A DNA stretch of 52,787 nt from Actinomadura darangshiensis (lineage in GTDB: Bacteria > Actinomycetota > Actinomycetes > Streptosporangiales > Streptosporangiaceae): assembly GCF_004349235.1 (NCBI RefSeq), contig NZ_SMKY01000032.1, positions 1-52,787 of the forward strand, in the 5' to 3' direction. Shown here one piece after another: positions 1 through 7,793 of the stretch. The translations under genes and the position numbers were made by a program. How positions within the stretch are numbered: the stretch's first letter is position 1; each line of letters opens with the position of its first letter. The notes under the pieces were generated by a model. It saw only the letters and a list, made by a program, of their open reading frames with translations. It did not search any database and had not been told where the DNA came from.

Positions 1-640
1 GGTTGGGGGCGGTGAGGTCGGGGAGGCGTCCGGTCCTGGCGAACCGCCAGAGCCAGCCGGGGTGGGGCAGCACGCCGGGCGCCATCCTCACCGCGGTCCG
101 CAGGTCGATCTTCTCGGGGATCATGGGGCTGCCCCAGTCGCGGCCGTTGGAGAACGACCAGTCGAGCGTGGCGATGAGCGCCTTGGCCCCGGCCCGCTTC
201 GCGCGCTCCATCCGCTGGACCATCGCATCGCGGTCGCCGCTCCAGTACATCTGGAAGAAGACGTCGGGGTTGGCGGCGGCGACCTCTTCGACGGGCTTGC
301 TGGCGAACGAGCTGAGCCCCATGATGACGCCGCGGCCGGCAGCGGCCCGCGCGACCGCGACCTCGCCGTCAGGGTCGACGGCCTGGACGCCGGTGGGGGA
401 GATGAGCACGGGCATCGAGGTCTCGACGCCCATCACCGTGGTGGACAGGTCGCGGTCGGCGTGGTGGCCGGCGACGTGCGGCGCGAGACCGAGTTCGGCG
501 AACGCCGCGGCGTTGTCGTGGACCGTCCGGCCGCGTTCGGACCCGGCGAGGAGCGCGCCGTACACCATGTAGGGGAGCCGCCTCTCGGCCCTGCGCTGGG
601 CCTCGGCGACGGTCTCGAACCAGGGGTTCCTCAACGGCAT
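1..640 (-). CDS. mftD: Pre-mycofactocin synthase MftD (3' end outside window)
   Basis: FMN-dependent alpha-hydroxyacid dehydrogenase-like enzyme that, in characterised mycofactocin pathways, oxidatively deaminates the cyclised C-terminal Val-Tyr core to give the redox-active ring. I translated about 213 residues from an ATG at 640; the N-terminus MPLRNPWFETVAEAQRR and the run VLISPTGVQAVDPDGEVAVA match the TIM-barrel start of this family, and ALIATLDWSFSNGRDWG is a recognisable internal strand-loop. The reading frame stays open to base 1, so the catalytic His and the rest of the barrel lie outside. It overlaps the end of mftC by 10 bp and is the fourth gene of an mftA-B-C-D order on this strand. 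The identification rests mainly on this gene order plus the fold signature. Confidence 0.9.
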   Translation of the reverse strand, partial: MPLRNPWFETVAEAQRRAERRLPYMVYGALLAGSERGRTVHDNAAAFAELGLAPHVAGHHADRDLSTTVMGVETSMPVLISPTGVQAVDPDGEVAVARAAAGRGVIMGLSSFASKPVEEVAAANPDVFFQMYWSGDRDAMVQRMERAKRAGAKALIATLDWSFSNGRDWGSPMIPEKIDLRTAVRMAPGVLPHPGWLWRFARTGRLPDLTAPN

Positions 641-1875
641 CGCTGCTGCTCCCAGTCGGCGAGAGGGTCCTGTGCGCATGCGCTGACCGGGGGTCGCCCG
701 GGTTCGGGGCGGCGCCGGCCGAGCGTCACCGGCACCGGCGCGCGGCGGGTGGGCGCAGTCCGGTGGGAGTGGTCGGCGGCCGGCCTGGGGATGCCCGCGC
801 GGTCCTCGGGCCGTCCGGCCAGCAGCTTCTGGCCGTGGCCCTGGACGCATTCGGGGTCGGGGCCGTCCAGCGGCAGGCCGGTGAAGAACTTGGCGGCCAT
901 GCAGCCGCCCTTGCAGGAGTCGTAGAACGCGCAGGAGGCGCACGCGCCGCCGGTCTGCGGCTCGCGCAGGCTCCGGAACAGCTCCGACCCGCGCCACACC
1001 CCGGCGAACCCGCCCGGGTCGCGGACGTTCCCGGCCAGGAACTCGTCGTGGATGGCGAACGGGCAGGCGTACACGTCGCCGACGGGGTCGACGAGGCACA
1101 CCACGCGTCCGGCGCCGCACAGGTTCAGCCCCGGCAGCGCCTGGCCGTAGGCCGACAGGTGGAAGAACGAGTCGCCGGTCAGCACGTCCTCGCCGTGCGC
1201 GACCAGCCAGTCGTACAGCTCGCGCTGCTGGGCCTGCGTGACGTGCAGCTCGTCCCACACGTCGGCGCCGCGGCCCGACGGCCGCAGCCGGGTCAGCCGC
1301 AGCTGCGCGCCGTACCGGTCGGCGAGCGCCTTGAACGCGTCGAGCTGGGCGATGTTGTGGCGGGTGCACACCACCGACAGCTTGAAGTTCGTCATCCCGG
1401 CGTCGGCGAGGTTGCGCATCGCGCGGATCGCGGTGTCGTAGGAGCCGGGTCCGCGCACGGCGTCGTTGACCTCGGCCGTGGCGCCGTCCAGCGAGATCTG
1501 CACGTCGACGTAGTCGTCGGCGGCGAGCCGCCGAGCCGCACGCGGGGTGATGCGCACGCCGTTGGTGGAGAACTTCACGCCCACGTGGTGGGAGGTGGCG
1601 TAGTCGAGCAGCTCCCAGAAGTCGGCGCGGACGGTCGGCTCGCCGCCGCCGATGTTGACGTAGAAGACCTGCATGGCCTCCAGCTCGTCAATGACGGCCT
1701 TGGCCTCGGCGGTGGACAGCTCGCGCGGGTCGCGCCGCCCCGAGGACGACAGGCAGTGCGCGCAGGCCAGATTGCAGGCGTAGGTGAGTTCCCAGGTCAG
1801 GCAGATCGGCGCGTCGAGCCCGTGCTCGAACAGGTCGGCCAGCCGCGTCCCCGACGCGGGCGGGGCGATGGTCAT
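631..1875 (-). CDS. mftC: Mycofactocin radical SAM maturase MftC
   Basis: Radical SAM/SPASM enzyme that decarboxylates the C-terminal Tyr of MftA and then forms the Val-Tyr carbon-carbon crosslink. The 414-residue product carries the CxxxCxxC cluster motif at C34, C38 and C41 (TYACNLACAHC), the GGEPT motif of radical SAM proteins, and a C-terminal Cys-rich SPASM region (CGAGRVVC, then CASCAFYDSCKGGC) that should hold auxiliary Fe-S clusters. A Pro/Arg-rich tail ending with ACAQDPLADW follows. The ATG at 1875 is preferred because it gives an ATGA overlap with the mftB stop; a longer in-frame extension reads through mftB and mftA and is spurious. Upstream neighbour is the recognition protein MftB, downstream is MftD. 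Confidence 0.95.
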   Translation of the reverse strand: MTIAPPASGTRLADLFEHGLDAPICLTWELTYACNLACAHCLSSSGRRDPRELSTAEAKAVIDELEAMQVFYVNIGGGEPTVRADFWELLDYATSHHVGVKFSTNGVRITPRAARRLAADDYVDVQISLDGATAEVNDAVRGPGSYDTAIRAMRNLADAGMTNFKLSVVCTRHNIAQLDAFKALADRYGAQLRLTRLRPSGRGADVWDELHVTQAQQRELYDWLVAHGEDVLTGDSFFHLSAYGQALPGLNLCGAGRVVCLVDPVGDVYACPFAIHDEFLAGNVRDPGGFAGVWRGSELFRSLREPQTGGACASCAFYDSCKGGCMAAKFFTGLPLDGPDPECVQGHGQKLLAGRPEDRAGIPRPAADHSHRTAPTRRAPVPVTLGRRRPEPGRPPVSACAQDPLADWEQQRCR

Positions 1876-2147
1876 GGCGTCCTCTCGACGACCATGGCCG
1901 AGCGGGCGAGCGCGGAGAGCGCCGCGCCGTACCGGTCCAGGTCGCGGTCGGGTATCCCGGCCGCCGCGCAGGCGGCGCGGGCCGAGGGCGCCTCCTTCAG
2001 GCCCGTGACGGCGTCCAGCAGGCGGCGGTCCTTCAGGAACGACAGCTTGCGGGTGCCGAAGTGGTAGAGGAGCGCGCCGAAGGGCTCGGGCCGCACCGAG
2101 ACCTGCGGGTGCAGGTCCCAGGCGTGGTCGATGTCGAATGCGGGCAT
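1872..2147 (-). CDS. mftB: Mycofactocin RiPP recognition protein MftB
   Basis: A 91-residue PqqD-like RiPP recognition element that binds the MftA precursor and delivers it to MftC. The sequence MPAFDIDHAWDLHPQVSVRP followed by FGALLYHFGTRKLSFLKD and an all-helical C-terminal half fits the small winged-helix RRE family in length and pattern. The ATG at 2147 sits 6 bp after the mftA stop, and the gene ends in an ATGA overlap with mftC, so A-B-C are very probably translated from one message. The assignment relies on position between mftA and mftC as well as on the sequence. Confidence 0.93.
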   Translation of the reverse strand: MPAFDIDHAWDLHPQVSVRPEPFGALLYHFGTRKLSFLKDRRLLDAVTGLKEAPSARAACAAAGIPDRDLDRYGAALSALARSAMVVERTP

Positions 2148-2153
2148 GGCGGC

Positions 2154-2270
2154 CTAGTAGACCCCGCACATGCCGTCGATCGAGACCTCCTCGATCAGCG
2201 ACTCGGCGTCGACTTCTTCGGCGATCTCCTCGGCCGTGGCCTCGGCGTGGTCGTCGGGGGCGGTGTCCAT
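2154..2270 (-). CDS. mftA: Mycofactocin precursor peptide MftA
   Basis: A 38-residue precursor of the redox cofactor mycofactocin. It begins MDTAPDDHAEATAEEIAEEV and ends IDGMCGVY, the diagnostic C-terminus of MftA, in which the last Val-Tyr becomes the cofactor. The leader is strongly acidic (many Glu and Asp), as usual for this peptide. The ATG at 2270 is preceded by an AGGAGG ribosome site at 2275-2280, an excellent signal. The gene is short enough to be missed by length-filtered gene calling. It heads the mftA-B-C-D order and is divergent from the mftG-like gene, so the 120-bp gap upstream must hold promoters for both directions. Confidence 0.97.
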   Translation of the reverse strand: MDTAPDDHAEATAEEIAEEVDAESLIEEVSIDGMCGVY

Positions 2271-2390
2271 GGATCCTCCTCAACCGTTCCGGCGGGACCG
2301 GCCGCCTCGTGGCGGGGTGCGGCGGGGCGCTCCGTTCGCGATACTAAATGCATCGAGTGCCAAAAAGAAGTGCGCGGGAAGGACGGCCTG
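2271..2390. promoter_or_regulatory. Divergent mftA / mftG promoter region
   Basis: The gap between two divergent starts. It contains an AT-rich patch in an otherwise GC-rich context: bases 2340-2349 read GATACTAAAT. On the minus strand TAGTAT (2341-2346) could be a -10 for mftA; on the plus strand GATACT (2340-2345) could be a -10 for mftG. No long palindrome is obvious. The -10 calls are by eye only. Confidence 0.45.
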
Positions 2391-3932
2391 GTGGAACCCG
2401 GAACGCGGCGCCCGGACGTCATCGTCGCCGGCGCGGGCGGCAGCGGCGCCGTGCTGGCGGCCCGCCTCAGCGAGGACCGCGGCCGCGAGGTCCTGGTCCT
2501 GGAGGCCGGGCCCGCGCCCGCGAGCCGGTCGGCGTTCCCACCGGGCCTGCTGGACGCGCTCACCGTGCCCGGCGCACGGCCGGAGCGCACGGCCGTCCGG
2601 GCCTTCCCCGCCCTCCTCATGCCCGGGATGCCGTACGAGGCGGTGAGGGGACGGTTCCTCGGCGGTTCGACGACCGTCAACGGCGGCTACTTCGTCAGGG
2701 CACGGCGGGAGGACTTCGACCGCTGGGCCGCCGACGCGGGCGACACCCTCTGGTCCTACGACCGCGTCCTGCCGCTGCTGCGGGCCTTGGAGACCGACCT
2801 CGACCACGGCGACACCCCGCTGCACGGTGGTCGCGGGCCGATCCCGGTCCGCCGTACCGGCCTCCTGCATCCCGCCGCGGCCGCGTTCCAGTCCGCCGCA
2901 GAAGAACTCGGCCATCCGGCGGAACCCGACAAGAACGCCCAGGACGACCCTGGATTCGGTCCGCTGCCGACCAGCACGCACAACGGCCTGCGTATCAACA
3001 CCGGGATCGCCTACCTGCTCGCCGCGGCCGGCCGGCCCAATCTCACGGTCGTGGGCGACTGCCCTGTGCAGTCGGTCGTCGTGCGCCACGGCAGAGCGGT
3101 GGGAGTCGTGGCCGGACGCGACCGGACGCTCCTGGAGGCGCCGGAGATCGTGCTGTGCGCGGGCGCCCTCGCGTCACCCCACCTGCTGCACCTGTCGGGC
3201 ATCGGCCCGGCGGACGACCTCGCCCGCATCGGCCTACCCGTCGTCCACGACCTGCCCGCAGTGGGTGCCGCCCTCAGCGACCACCCGCAGGTCGTCCTGG
3301 AATGGACGCCCCGGCGGCCGATGGACGAACCGTCCGGCAGCTGGCTGGGCGGAGCCCTCCACCTGCGCTCCACCGGCGGGAACGGCGCCGGAGACCTGGA
3401 GATCCTCCAGTCCCTCGTCCCGATGGCCGGACTCCTCGCCGGTACCGCGTCGGCCCCCGGCGCGCCCCTGGCCTTCCTCGTCTCCGTCCAGACTCCCCGC
3501 ATCACCGGCGGGCTCCGCACCGTCTCGGCCGATCCCGACGTGCCGCCCCGCGTCGAGTACGGCTACCTCGGCACCGGAGCCGATCGGCGGCGGATGCGCG
3601 AGGCGATACGGGCGACGGCCGACGTCGTGGCCACCAGGGCTTTCGATACGGTGAGCCAGGGTCTGGCGGAGCCCGGTCCGGGCACGCTGCGCGACGACCG
3701 GCTGCTCGACCGCTGGATCCGGGCGCACCTCGGCACGTCCCAGCACACCTGCGGCACGGTCCCGATGGGGCCGGGCGCCGCCGTCGACGCCCACGGCCGG
3801 GTGCACGGCCTGACCGGGCTCCGCGTCGCCGACACGTCCATCCTGCCGACGGCACCGCTCCGCGGCCCCGCCGCCACGGCGGTGCTCATCGGCGAGGTGG
3901 TCGCCGGCGCCATCCGCCGGGAGGGCCTCTGA
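2391..3932 (+). CDS. mftG: Mycofactocin-associated GMC oxidoreductase MftG
   Basis: FAD-dependent glucose-methanol-choline family oxidoreductase, 513 residues. In mycobacteria MftG links mycofactocinol oxidation to the respiratory chain. The N-terminal FAD site is VIVAGAGGSGAVLAARL with the acidic end VLVLEAGP, followed by the GMC signature GRFLGGSTTVNGGYFVR, the second signature GALASPHLLHLSGIGP, and a C-terminal His region TSQHTCGTVPMG with ADTSILPTAPLRGPAATAVLIGE. The GTG at 2391 has GGAAGGA just upstream (about 2377-2383); an in-frame GTG at 2370 is a weaker alternative, and still longer versions run back through mftA and mftB on the other strand. Divergent from mftA, convergent with mftR and only 10 bp from it. 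Confidence 0.87.
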   Translation: MEPGTRRPDVIVAGAGGSGAVLAARLSEDRGREVLVLEAGPAPASRSAFPPGLLDALTVPGARPERTAVRAFPALLMPGMPYEAVRGRFLGGSTTVNGGYFVRARREDFDRWAADAGDTLWSYDRVLPLLRALETDLDHGDTPLHGGRGPIPVRRTGLLHPAAAAFQSAAEELGHPAEPDKNAQDDPGFGPLPTSTHNGLRINTGIAYLLAAAGRPNLTVVGDCPVQSVVVRHGRAVGVVAGRDRTLLEAPEIVLCAGALASPHLLHLSGIGPADDLARIGLPVVHDLPAVGAALSDHPQVVLEWTPRRPMDEPSGSWLGGALHLRSTGGNGAGDLEILQSLVPMAGLLAGTASAPGAPLAFLVSVQTPRITGGLRTVSADPDVPPRVEYGYLGTGADRRRMREAIRATADVVATRAFDTVSQGLAEPGPGTLRDDRLLDRWIRAHLGTSQHTCGTVPMGPGAAVDAHGRVHGLTGLRVADTSILPTAPLRGPAATAVLIGEVVAGAIRREGL

Positions 3933-3942
3933 GGAGCCGCTG

Positions 3943-4578
3943 TCACGCCCTCGCCGCGGCCTCGTCCAGCATGGCCGCCATACCGGCTCCCACATGCCGG
4001 TTCGCCTCGTCCAGCAGGTCCGAGAGCGGAGGCGGCGGCACACGCGACAGCCACTGCTCGTAGGCGGAGATCGATGCGGCGAGGACGACATTGCCGACGA
4101 GCCGCGGCGCCATCGCGGATGGCGGCAGGCAGGTGCGGTCCGCGACGAACTCGGTGATGACCTCGCGCCACGCGACGTACCGCAGGGCGGAGTCCGCCTG
4201 CAGTGTCGGCACGCCGAGGATGAGCTCCATGCGCTGCCGGTGCCAGGGCACGTCAGCGGGGTCGAACCTGTTGAACTCGACCACCGCGGTGCGCACCGCC
4301 TCCATCACCGGGGTCCGCGGGTCGGCCTCGCTCAGCAGCTTGCGCAGCTTCTGCAGATGCTGCTCGAAGTCGCCCCACACCAGGTCGTTCTTGGACGCGA
4401 AGTAGTGGAAGAAGGTCCGCCGCCCGATCCCCGCCGCCCGGGCGATGTCGTCGACCGTGGTCTCGTCGAACCCCTGCCGGGCGAACAGCTCGAAGGCCAG
4501 CCGCTCCAGGGAGGCCCGCGAGGTCACGCGCGGCCGGCCCGTGGCCCGCTGGGAAGCCTTCCTGCCATCCGTCACCAC
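3943..4578 (-). CDS. mftR: Mycofactocin TetR-family regulator MftR
   Basis: TetR-type repressor of about 211 residues. The helix-turn-helix region, RPRVTSRASLERLAFELFARQGF then DETTVDDIARAAGIGRRTFF and HYFASKNDLVWGDFE, closely follows the pattern I know for the mycofactocin-linked TetR family; in mycobacteria MftR represses mft genes and responds to long-chain acyl-CoAs. The C-terminal ligand domain includes a WHRQRMELILGVPTLQA segment. No in-frame ATG exists near the domain start, so a GTG at 4578 (or 4575) is the likely start. It sits on the far side of mftG and diverges from the crotonase gene, with a small dyad (4589-4602) just upstream that may be its operator. Confidence 0.85.
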   Translation of the reverse strand: MVTDGRKASQRATGRPRVTSRASLERLAFELFARQGFDETTVDDIARAAGIGRRTFFHYFASKNDLVWGDFEQHLQKLRKLLSEADPRTPVMEAVRTAVVEFNRFDPADVPWHRQRMELILGVPTLQADSALRYVAWREVITEFVADRTCLPPSAMAPRLVGNVVLAASISAYEQWLSRVPPPPLSDLLDEANRHVGAGMAAMLDEAAARA

Positions 4579-4588
4579 GCACACAGGA

Positions 4589-4602
4589 TCCCATGCGTGG
4601 GA
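4589..4602. promoter_or_regulatory. Candidate operator dyad upstream of mftR
   Basis: TCCCATGCGTGGGA: 5-bp perfect arms TCCCA/TGGGA around four bases, 11 bp upstream of the mftR GTG and inside the divergent mftR-crotonase gap. The position suits autoregulation. The arms are short, so chance is possible in GC-rich DNA. Confidence 0.35.
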
Positions 4603-4660
4603 ATGACCTCGAAAGATACACTCCGCCCTCGCAGGATCCGGCGACCAAGGGAGAACGGCG

Positions 4661-5710
4661 ATGAGCGGTCCGCCGCGGATGTCACCGGCCGAACTCGCCG
4701 AAGCCTCGCACGTCCCGCTGTTCGGCGAGGACGGATCGGTACGGGACCCGCTCGTCGCCGTCGAACTGGGAGGCGACGCCGACGGCGTGACGGTGGAGCG
4801 AGCGGTGCGCCACGCCCGTGCGGCCGACCGGCTGATGATCGGCGTGCTCCCGGCAGACCCGGAGGCCCGCCCGCCGCATCGCGACCTGGTCGACGCCCTG
4901 GACCTCACGCTCACCGGCCCGGCCCGCGACGCCGGCCGGCCGTCGGTCGCCGTCCCCGACCCCGAGCAGGCGTTCCGCGGCCTGGCGGAGGCGGTGAGCC
5001 GCAACCCGCAGGCCGCGCTGGTACTGCGGGACGTGCTCAGGACGACCCCGCGGCTCCCCGTCGAGGCCGCGCTCGACGTCGAGTCCTACGCCTACTCGAC
5101 GCTGCTCGGCGGCCCGGAGTTCGCGCGGTGGCTCGCGGCGCGCGGGCCGCGCCCACTGCCTCCCGACGTCCGCGACCCGGTCCTTGTCGAGCGCACCCCG
5201 GACGCCGGGTTGCGCATCACCCTCAACAGACCGGCACGACGCAACGCCTACGGGCGGCAGGTGCGGGACGCACTGGTGGACGCACTCCAGATCGCCCTCC
5301 TCGACACCGGAGTCACCCGCGTGCTGCTGGAAGGGGCCGGGCCGGTGTTCTGCGCCGGCGGCGATCTCGACGAGTTCGGGACCGCACCCGACCTGGTCAC
5401 GGCCCATCAGATCCGGACGCGCGGCGGCGCCGGACGGCTGGTGCACCGGCTGCGCGACCGGATCGAGGCCCGCGTGCACGGCTCCTGCGTCGGAGCCGGC
5501 ATCGAGATACCGGCCTTCGCCGGCACGCTGGCCGCGCGCCCGGACGCGACGTTCCGGCTGCCGGAGATCTCGATGGGCCTGATCCCCGGGGCGGGCGGGA
5601 CGGTGAGCGTCCCGCGCCGGATCGGCCGCTGGCGCACGCTCTACCTGGCCCTGACCGGTACCGCGATCGGCGCGGCCACCGCCCGGGAATGGGGCCTGAT
5701 CGACCGCTGA
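4661..5710 (+). CDS. Enoyl-CoA hydratase/isomerase family protein with N-terminal extension
   Basis: Crotonase-fold protein of 349 residues, about 90 longer than the usual 260. The C-terminal half (from about residue 172) is a normal crotonase: ITLNRPARRNAYG, the oxyanion-hole loop FCAGGDLDEFG (residues 230-240) and the second loop HGSCVGAGIEIPAFAG, ending MGLIPGAGGTVSVPRRIG. The first 165 residues look like a degenerate partner domain, with a segment ESYAYSTLLGGPEFARWL that resembles the helical end of crotonases. The ATG at 4661 follows a GGGAG site. Substrate unknown. It leads a run of plus-strand genes (AveC-like, MoxR, VWA) and diverges from mftR, so it may share mycofactocin-linked control. 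A TACACT -10 is possible at 4617-4622. Confidence 0.8.
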   Translation: MSGPPRMSPAELAEASHVPLFGEDGSVRDPLVAVELGGDADGVTVERAVRHARAADRLMIGVLPADPEARPPHRDLVDALDLTLTGPARDAGRPSVAVPDPEQAFRGLAEAVSRNPQAALVLRDVLRTTPRLPVEAALDVESYAYSTLLGGPEFARWLAARGPRPLPPDVRDPVLVERTPDAGLRITLNRPARRNAYGRQVRDALVDALQIALLDTGVTRVLLEGAGPVFCAGGDLDEFGTAPDLVTAHQIRTRGGAGRLVHRLRDRIEARVHGSCVGAGIEIPAFAGTLAARPDATFRLPEISMGLIPGAGGTVSVPRRIGRWRTLYLALTGTAIGAATAREWGLIDR

Positions 5711-5755
5711 CGCGGCGACCGCAAGATACCTCTTCCCCTCTAAGAATCCCGTGAG

Positions 5756-5790
5756 TATCTTTGTGTCCGGCAGGATGCCGAATGCCGGAC
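5756..5790 (+). promoter_or_regulatory. Possible promoter and 5'-leader hairpin before the AveC-like gene
   Basis: TATCTT at 5756-5761 fits a TAnnnT -10 hexamer. It is followed within a few bases by a perfect 8-bp inverted repeat, GTCCGGCA (5765-5772) and TGCCGGAC (5783-5790), with a 10-base loop. Transcription started by this -10 would begin at the foot of the stem, and the stem ends immediately before the GGGAG ribosome site (5791-5795) of the GTG at 5804. No T-run follows, so this is not a classical terminator. Confidence 0.45.
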
Positions 5791-5803
5791 GGGAGACGGT
5801 CTC

Positions 5804-6973
5804 GTGAGCGGACAGCCGGAGAAGACCACCAAGCCCACCCTCGCCGAATCGCTCGACACGGCCTCGCTCGGCGCCGAGGTCCAGTCCACGACCAAACCCG
5901 TCCGGATCTGGGCCGTCATCGGCGCCGCGATCCTCCTCTTCCAGCTCTACGTGTGGATCCGGTGGATCACCGGGCCCCATTTCGCGCGGGTGCCCACCGG
6001 GCCGAGCGATCCGCCGACGCTGATGAAGGCGATCCTCATCACGTGGACGGGCGTGATCCTGATCGGCCTGCCGGCCGGCGTCTACTTCTTCATCGTCCGG
6101 CCCTGGCGGCGGGAGCGGCGGATCACGCTCGACGGGATGCTGCTGGTGTCCTGCGGCCTGCTGTTCTTCCAGGACCCGTTCCTCGACTACTTCAACACCT
6201 GGTGCACCTACAACAGCTGGCTCTGGAACATGGGCTCGTGGACGCAGGACATCCCGGGCTGGCAGTCGTTCGGGGAACCGCGCCACATGCTGGCCGAGCC
6301 GCTGCTGATGAACGCGCCGGGCTACTCCTACGGGGTCCTGCTGTGCACGATCCTCGGGTGCTGGGTGATGCGCCGGGCCAAGGCGCGGTGGCCGAAGATC
6401 AGCAACGTCGGGCTGATCGGCGTCCTGGTGGCCTGGTCGTTCTTCTTCGACCTCGTCATCGAGGGCCTGTTCCTCATGCCGATGGGGCTCTTCACCTACC
6501 CCGGCGCGATCAGGTCCCTGACGATCAACGCCGGCCACTACTACCAGTGGCCGGTCTACGAAGGGCTCATGTGGGGCGGCGTCCAGGCCGGCCTGTGCGC
6601 CTTGCGCTACTTCACCGACGACCGCGGCCGGACGTTCGTGGAGCGCGGACTGGACCGCGTCCGGGGCGGGTTCGTGAGGCAGCAGTTCACGCGCTTCCTG
6701 GCGGTCTTCGCGGCGTGCAGCGTGTTCTTCTTCGTGTTCTACAACGTCCCCGTGCAGTGGTTCGCCATGCACGCCGATCCCTGGCCCGCGGACATCCAGA
6801 AGCGCTCGTACTTCATGTCGGGCATCTGCGGCGAAGGGACGGGGCGGCTGTGCCCGGACCCCGCCCTGCCGACCACGCGCGATGGTTCCGCCACCATCGG
6901 TCCGGACGGCAAGGTCGTCCCGCCGAAGGACAAGGAGCTCCCGACGATCGTTCCGTTCGACAGGGGGCGCTGA
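5804..6973 (+). CDS. AveC-like (spirocyclase AveC family) integral membrane protein
   Basis: A 389-residue polytopic membrane protein. Predicted hydrophobic segments include IWAVIGAAILLFQLYVWIRW (about 34-53), ITWTGVILIGLPAGVYFFIV, LLVSCGLLFFQDPFLDYF, YGVLLCTILGCWVM, GVLVAWSFFFDLVIEGLFL and FLAVFAACSVFFFVFYNV, giving around six or seven spans. The conserved stretch FQDPFLDYFNTWCTYNSWLW and aromatic/acidic residues in membrane segments fit the family named after AveC, the spiroketal-forming protein of avermectin biosynthesis. Homologues are common in actinomycete catabolic and lipid loci without polyketide synthases, so spiroketal chemistry is not implied here. GTG start with GGGAG eight bases upstream. 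It ends 1 bp before the MoxR gene, so the two are likely co-expressed. Confidence 0.75.
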   Translation: MSGQPEKTTKPTLAESLDTASLGAEVQSTTKPVRIWAVIGAAILLFQLYVWIRWITGPHFARVPTGPSDPPTLMKAILITWTGVILIGLPAGVYFFIVRPWRRERRITLDGMLLVSCGLLFFQDPFLDYFNTWCTYNSWLWNMGSWTQDIPGWQSFGEPRHMLAEPLLMNAPGYSYGVLLCTILGCWVMRRAKARWPKISNVGLIGVLVAWSFFFDLVIEGLFLMPMGLFTYPGAIRSLTINAGHYYQWPVYEGLMWGGVQAGLCALRYFTDDRGRTFVERGLDRVRGGFVRQQFTRFLAVFAACSVFFFVFYNVPVQWFAMHADPWPADIQKRSYFMSGICGEGTGRLCPDPALPTTRDGSATIGPDGKVVPPKDKELPTIVPFDRGR

Positions 6974-6974
6974 G

Positions 6975-7793
6975 ATGCTGGCCGATCGATCCGTCGACGT
7001 CCATCCGACTCCGCAGGCGCCGTTCTACCGCGCGGTCGGGGACGAGGAGGAGGTGTTCCGCGCGGCGGCCGGCGGCGGTCTCCCGGTGCTGCTGAAAGGG
7101 CCGACGGGATGCGGGAAGACCCGCTTCGTGGAGGCCATGGCGCACGAACTCGGCCGCGAGCTGATCACCGTCGCGGGCCACGAGGACATGACGTCGGCGG
7201 ACCTGGTGGGCCGGTTCCTGCTCAGGGGCGGGGAGACGGTCTGGGTGGACGGGCCGCTGACCCGCGCCGTGCGCGAGGGCGCCATCTGCTACCTGGACGA
7301 GGTGGTGGAGGCGCGCCAGGACACCGTCGTCGTGATCCATCCGCTCGCCGACCACCGCCGTGAGCTCGCCCTCGACCGGCTCGGCACGACGCTGCCCGCG
7401 GCGCCGGGGTTCCAGCTGGTGATCTCCTACAATCCCGGCTACCAGAGCGTCCTGAAGAACATCAAGGAGTCGACCCGGCAGCGGTTCGTCGCCATCGAGC
7501 TCGGCTTCCCGCCCGCCGAGATCGAGGCGCAGATCGTCGCCCGGGAGGCCGGGGTCGGCGCCGAGACCGCGGAGGCCCTGGTCAGGCTCGGCAACGCCAT
7601 CCGCAGTCTGGACGGCTCGCCGCTGCGCGAGGCGTCCTCCACGCGGATGCTGATCCTCGCCGGCGGCCTCGTCGCGCATGGGCTGAGCCTGCGCGGTGCC
7701 GCCCGGTCCGCCATCGTCCAGGCACTCTCCGATGATCCGGACGTCGTCCGCGCTCTGGGCGAACTCGCCGACGCCGTTCTGCCCCCGGCATGA
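6975..7793 (+). CDS. MoxR-type AAA+ ATPase (CbbQ/NirQ/NorQ group)
   Basis: Chaperone-like AAA+ ATPase of 272 residues. Walker A is GPTGCGKT at 42-49, Walker B is ICYLDEV around 104-110, and a sensor-1 region ISYNPGYQSVLKNIKESTRQRF follows; that phrase is typical of the CbbQ/NirQ/NorQ subgroup, which works with a VWA partner to insert metals into or activate large enzymes. Here the VWA partner follows directly with an ATGA overlap (7790-7793). The client is not evident from the sequence: no nitric oxide reductase or Rubisco lies nearby, and the closest metalloenzymes are the Rieske oxygenases 2-7 kb downstream. The ATG at 6975 is 1 bp beyond the stop of the AveC-like gene. Confidence 0.88.
   Translation: MLADRSVDVHPTPQAPFYRAVGDEEEVFRAAAGGGLPVLLKGPTGCGKTRFVEAMAHELGRELITVAGHEDMTSADLVGRFLLRGGETVWVDGPLTRAVREGAICYLDEVVEARQDTVVVIHPLADHRRELALDRLGTTLPAAPGFQLVISYNPGYQSVLKNIKESTRQRFVAIELGFPPAEIEAQIVAREAGVGAETAEALVRLGNAIRSLDGSPLREASSTRMLILAGGLVAHGLSLRGAARSAIVQALSDDPDVVRALGELADAVLPPA

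Noticed and set aside
631..2283. A 550-residue version of MftC
   Set aside because: The extra N-terminal 136 residues read mftB and mftA in the wrong frame; the ATG at 1875 gives the normal MftC start.
3933..3942. Terminator between convergent mftG and mftR
   Set aside because: Only 10 bp, with no stem-loop; the tight convergent junctions at 10104, 14166, 22190, 26868 and 40116 likewise show no clear intrinsic terminator.
4253..4648. ATG-initiated frame upstream of mftR
   Set aside because: It is out of frame with the helix-turn-helix coding sequence; the regulator needs a GTG start at 4575 or 4578.
5723..5761. AAGATAC...GTATCTT inverted repeat as a transcription terminator
   Set aside because: Seven-base arms 25 bases apart with no U-run; more likely promoter sequence or chance.
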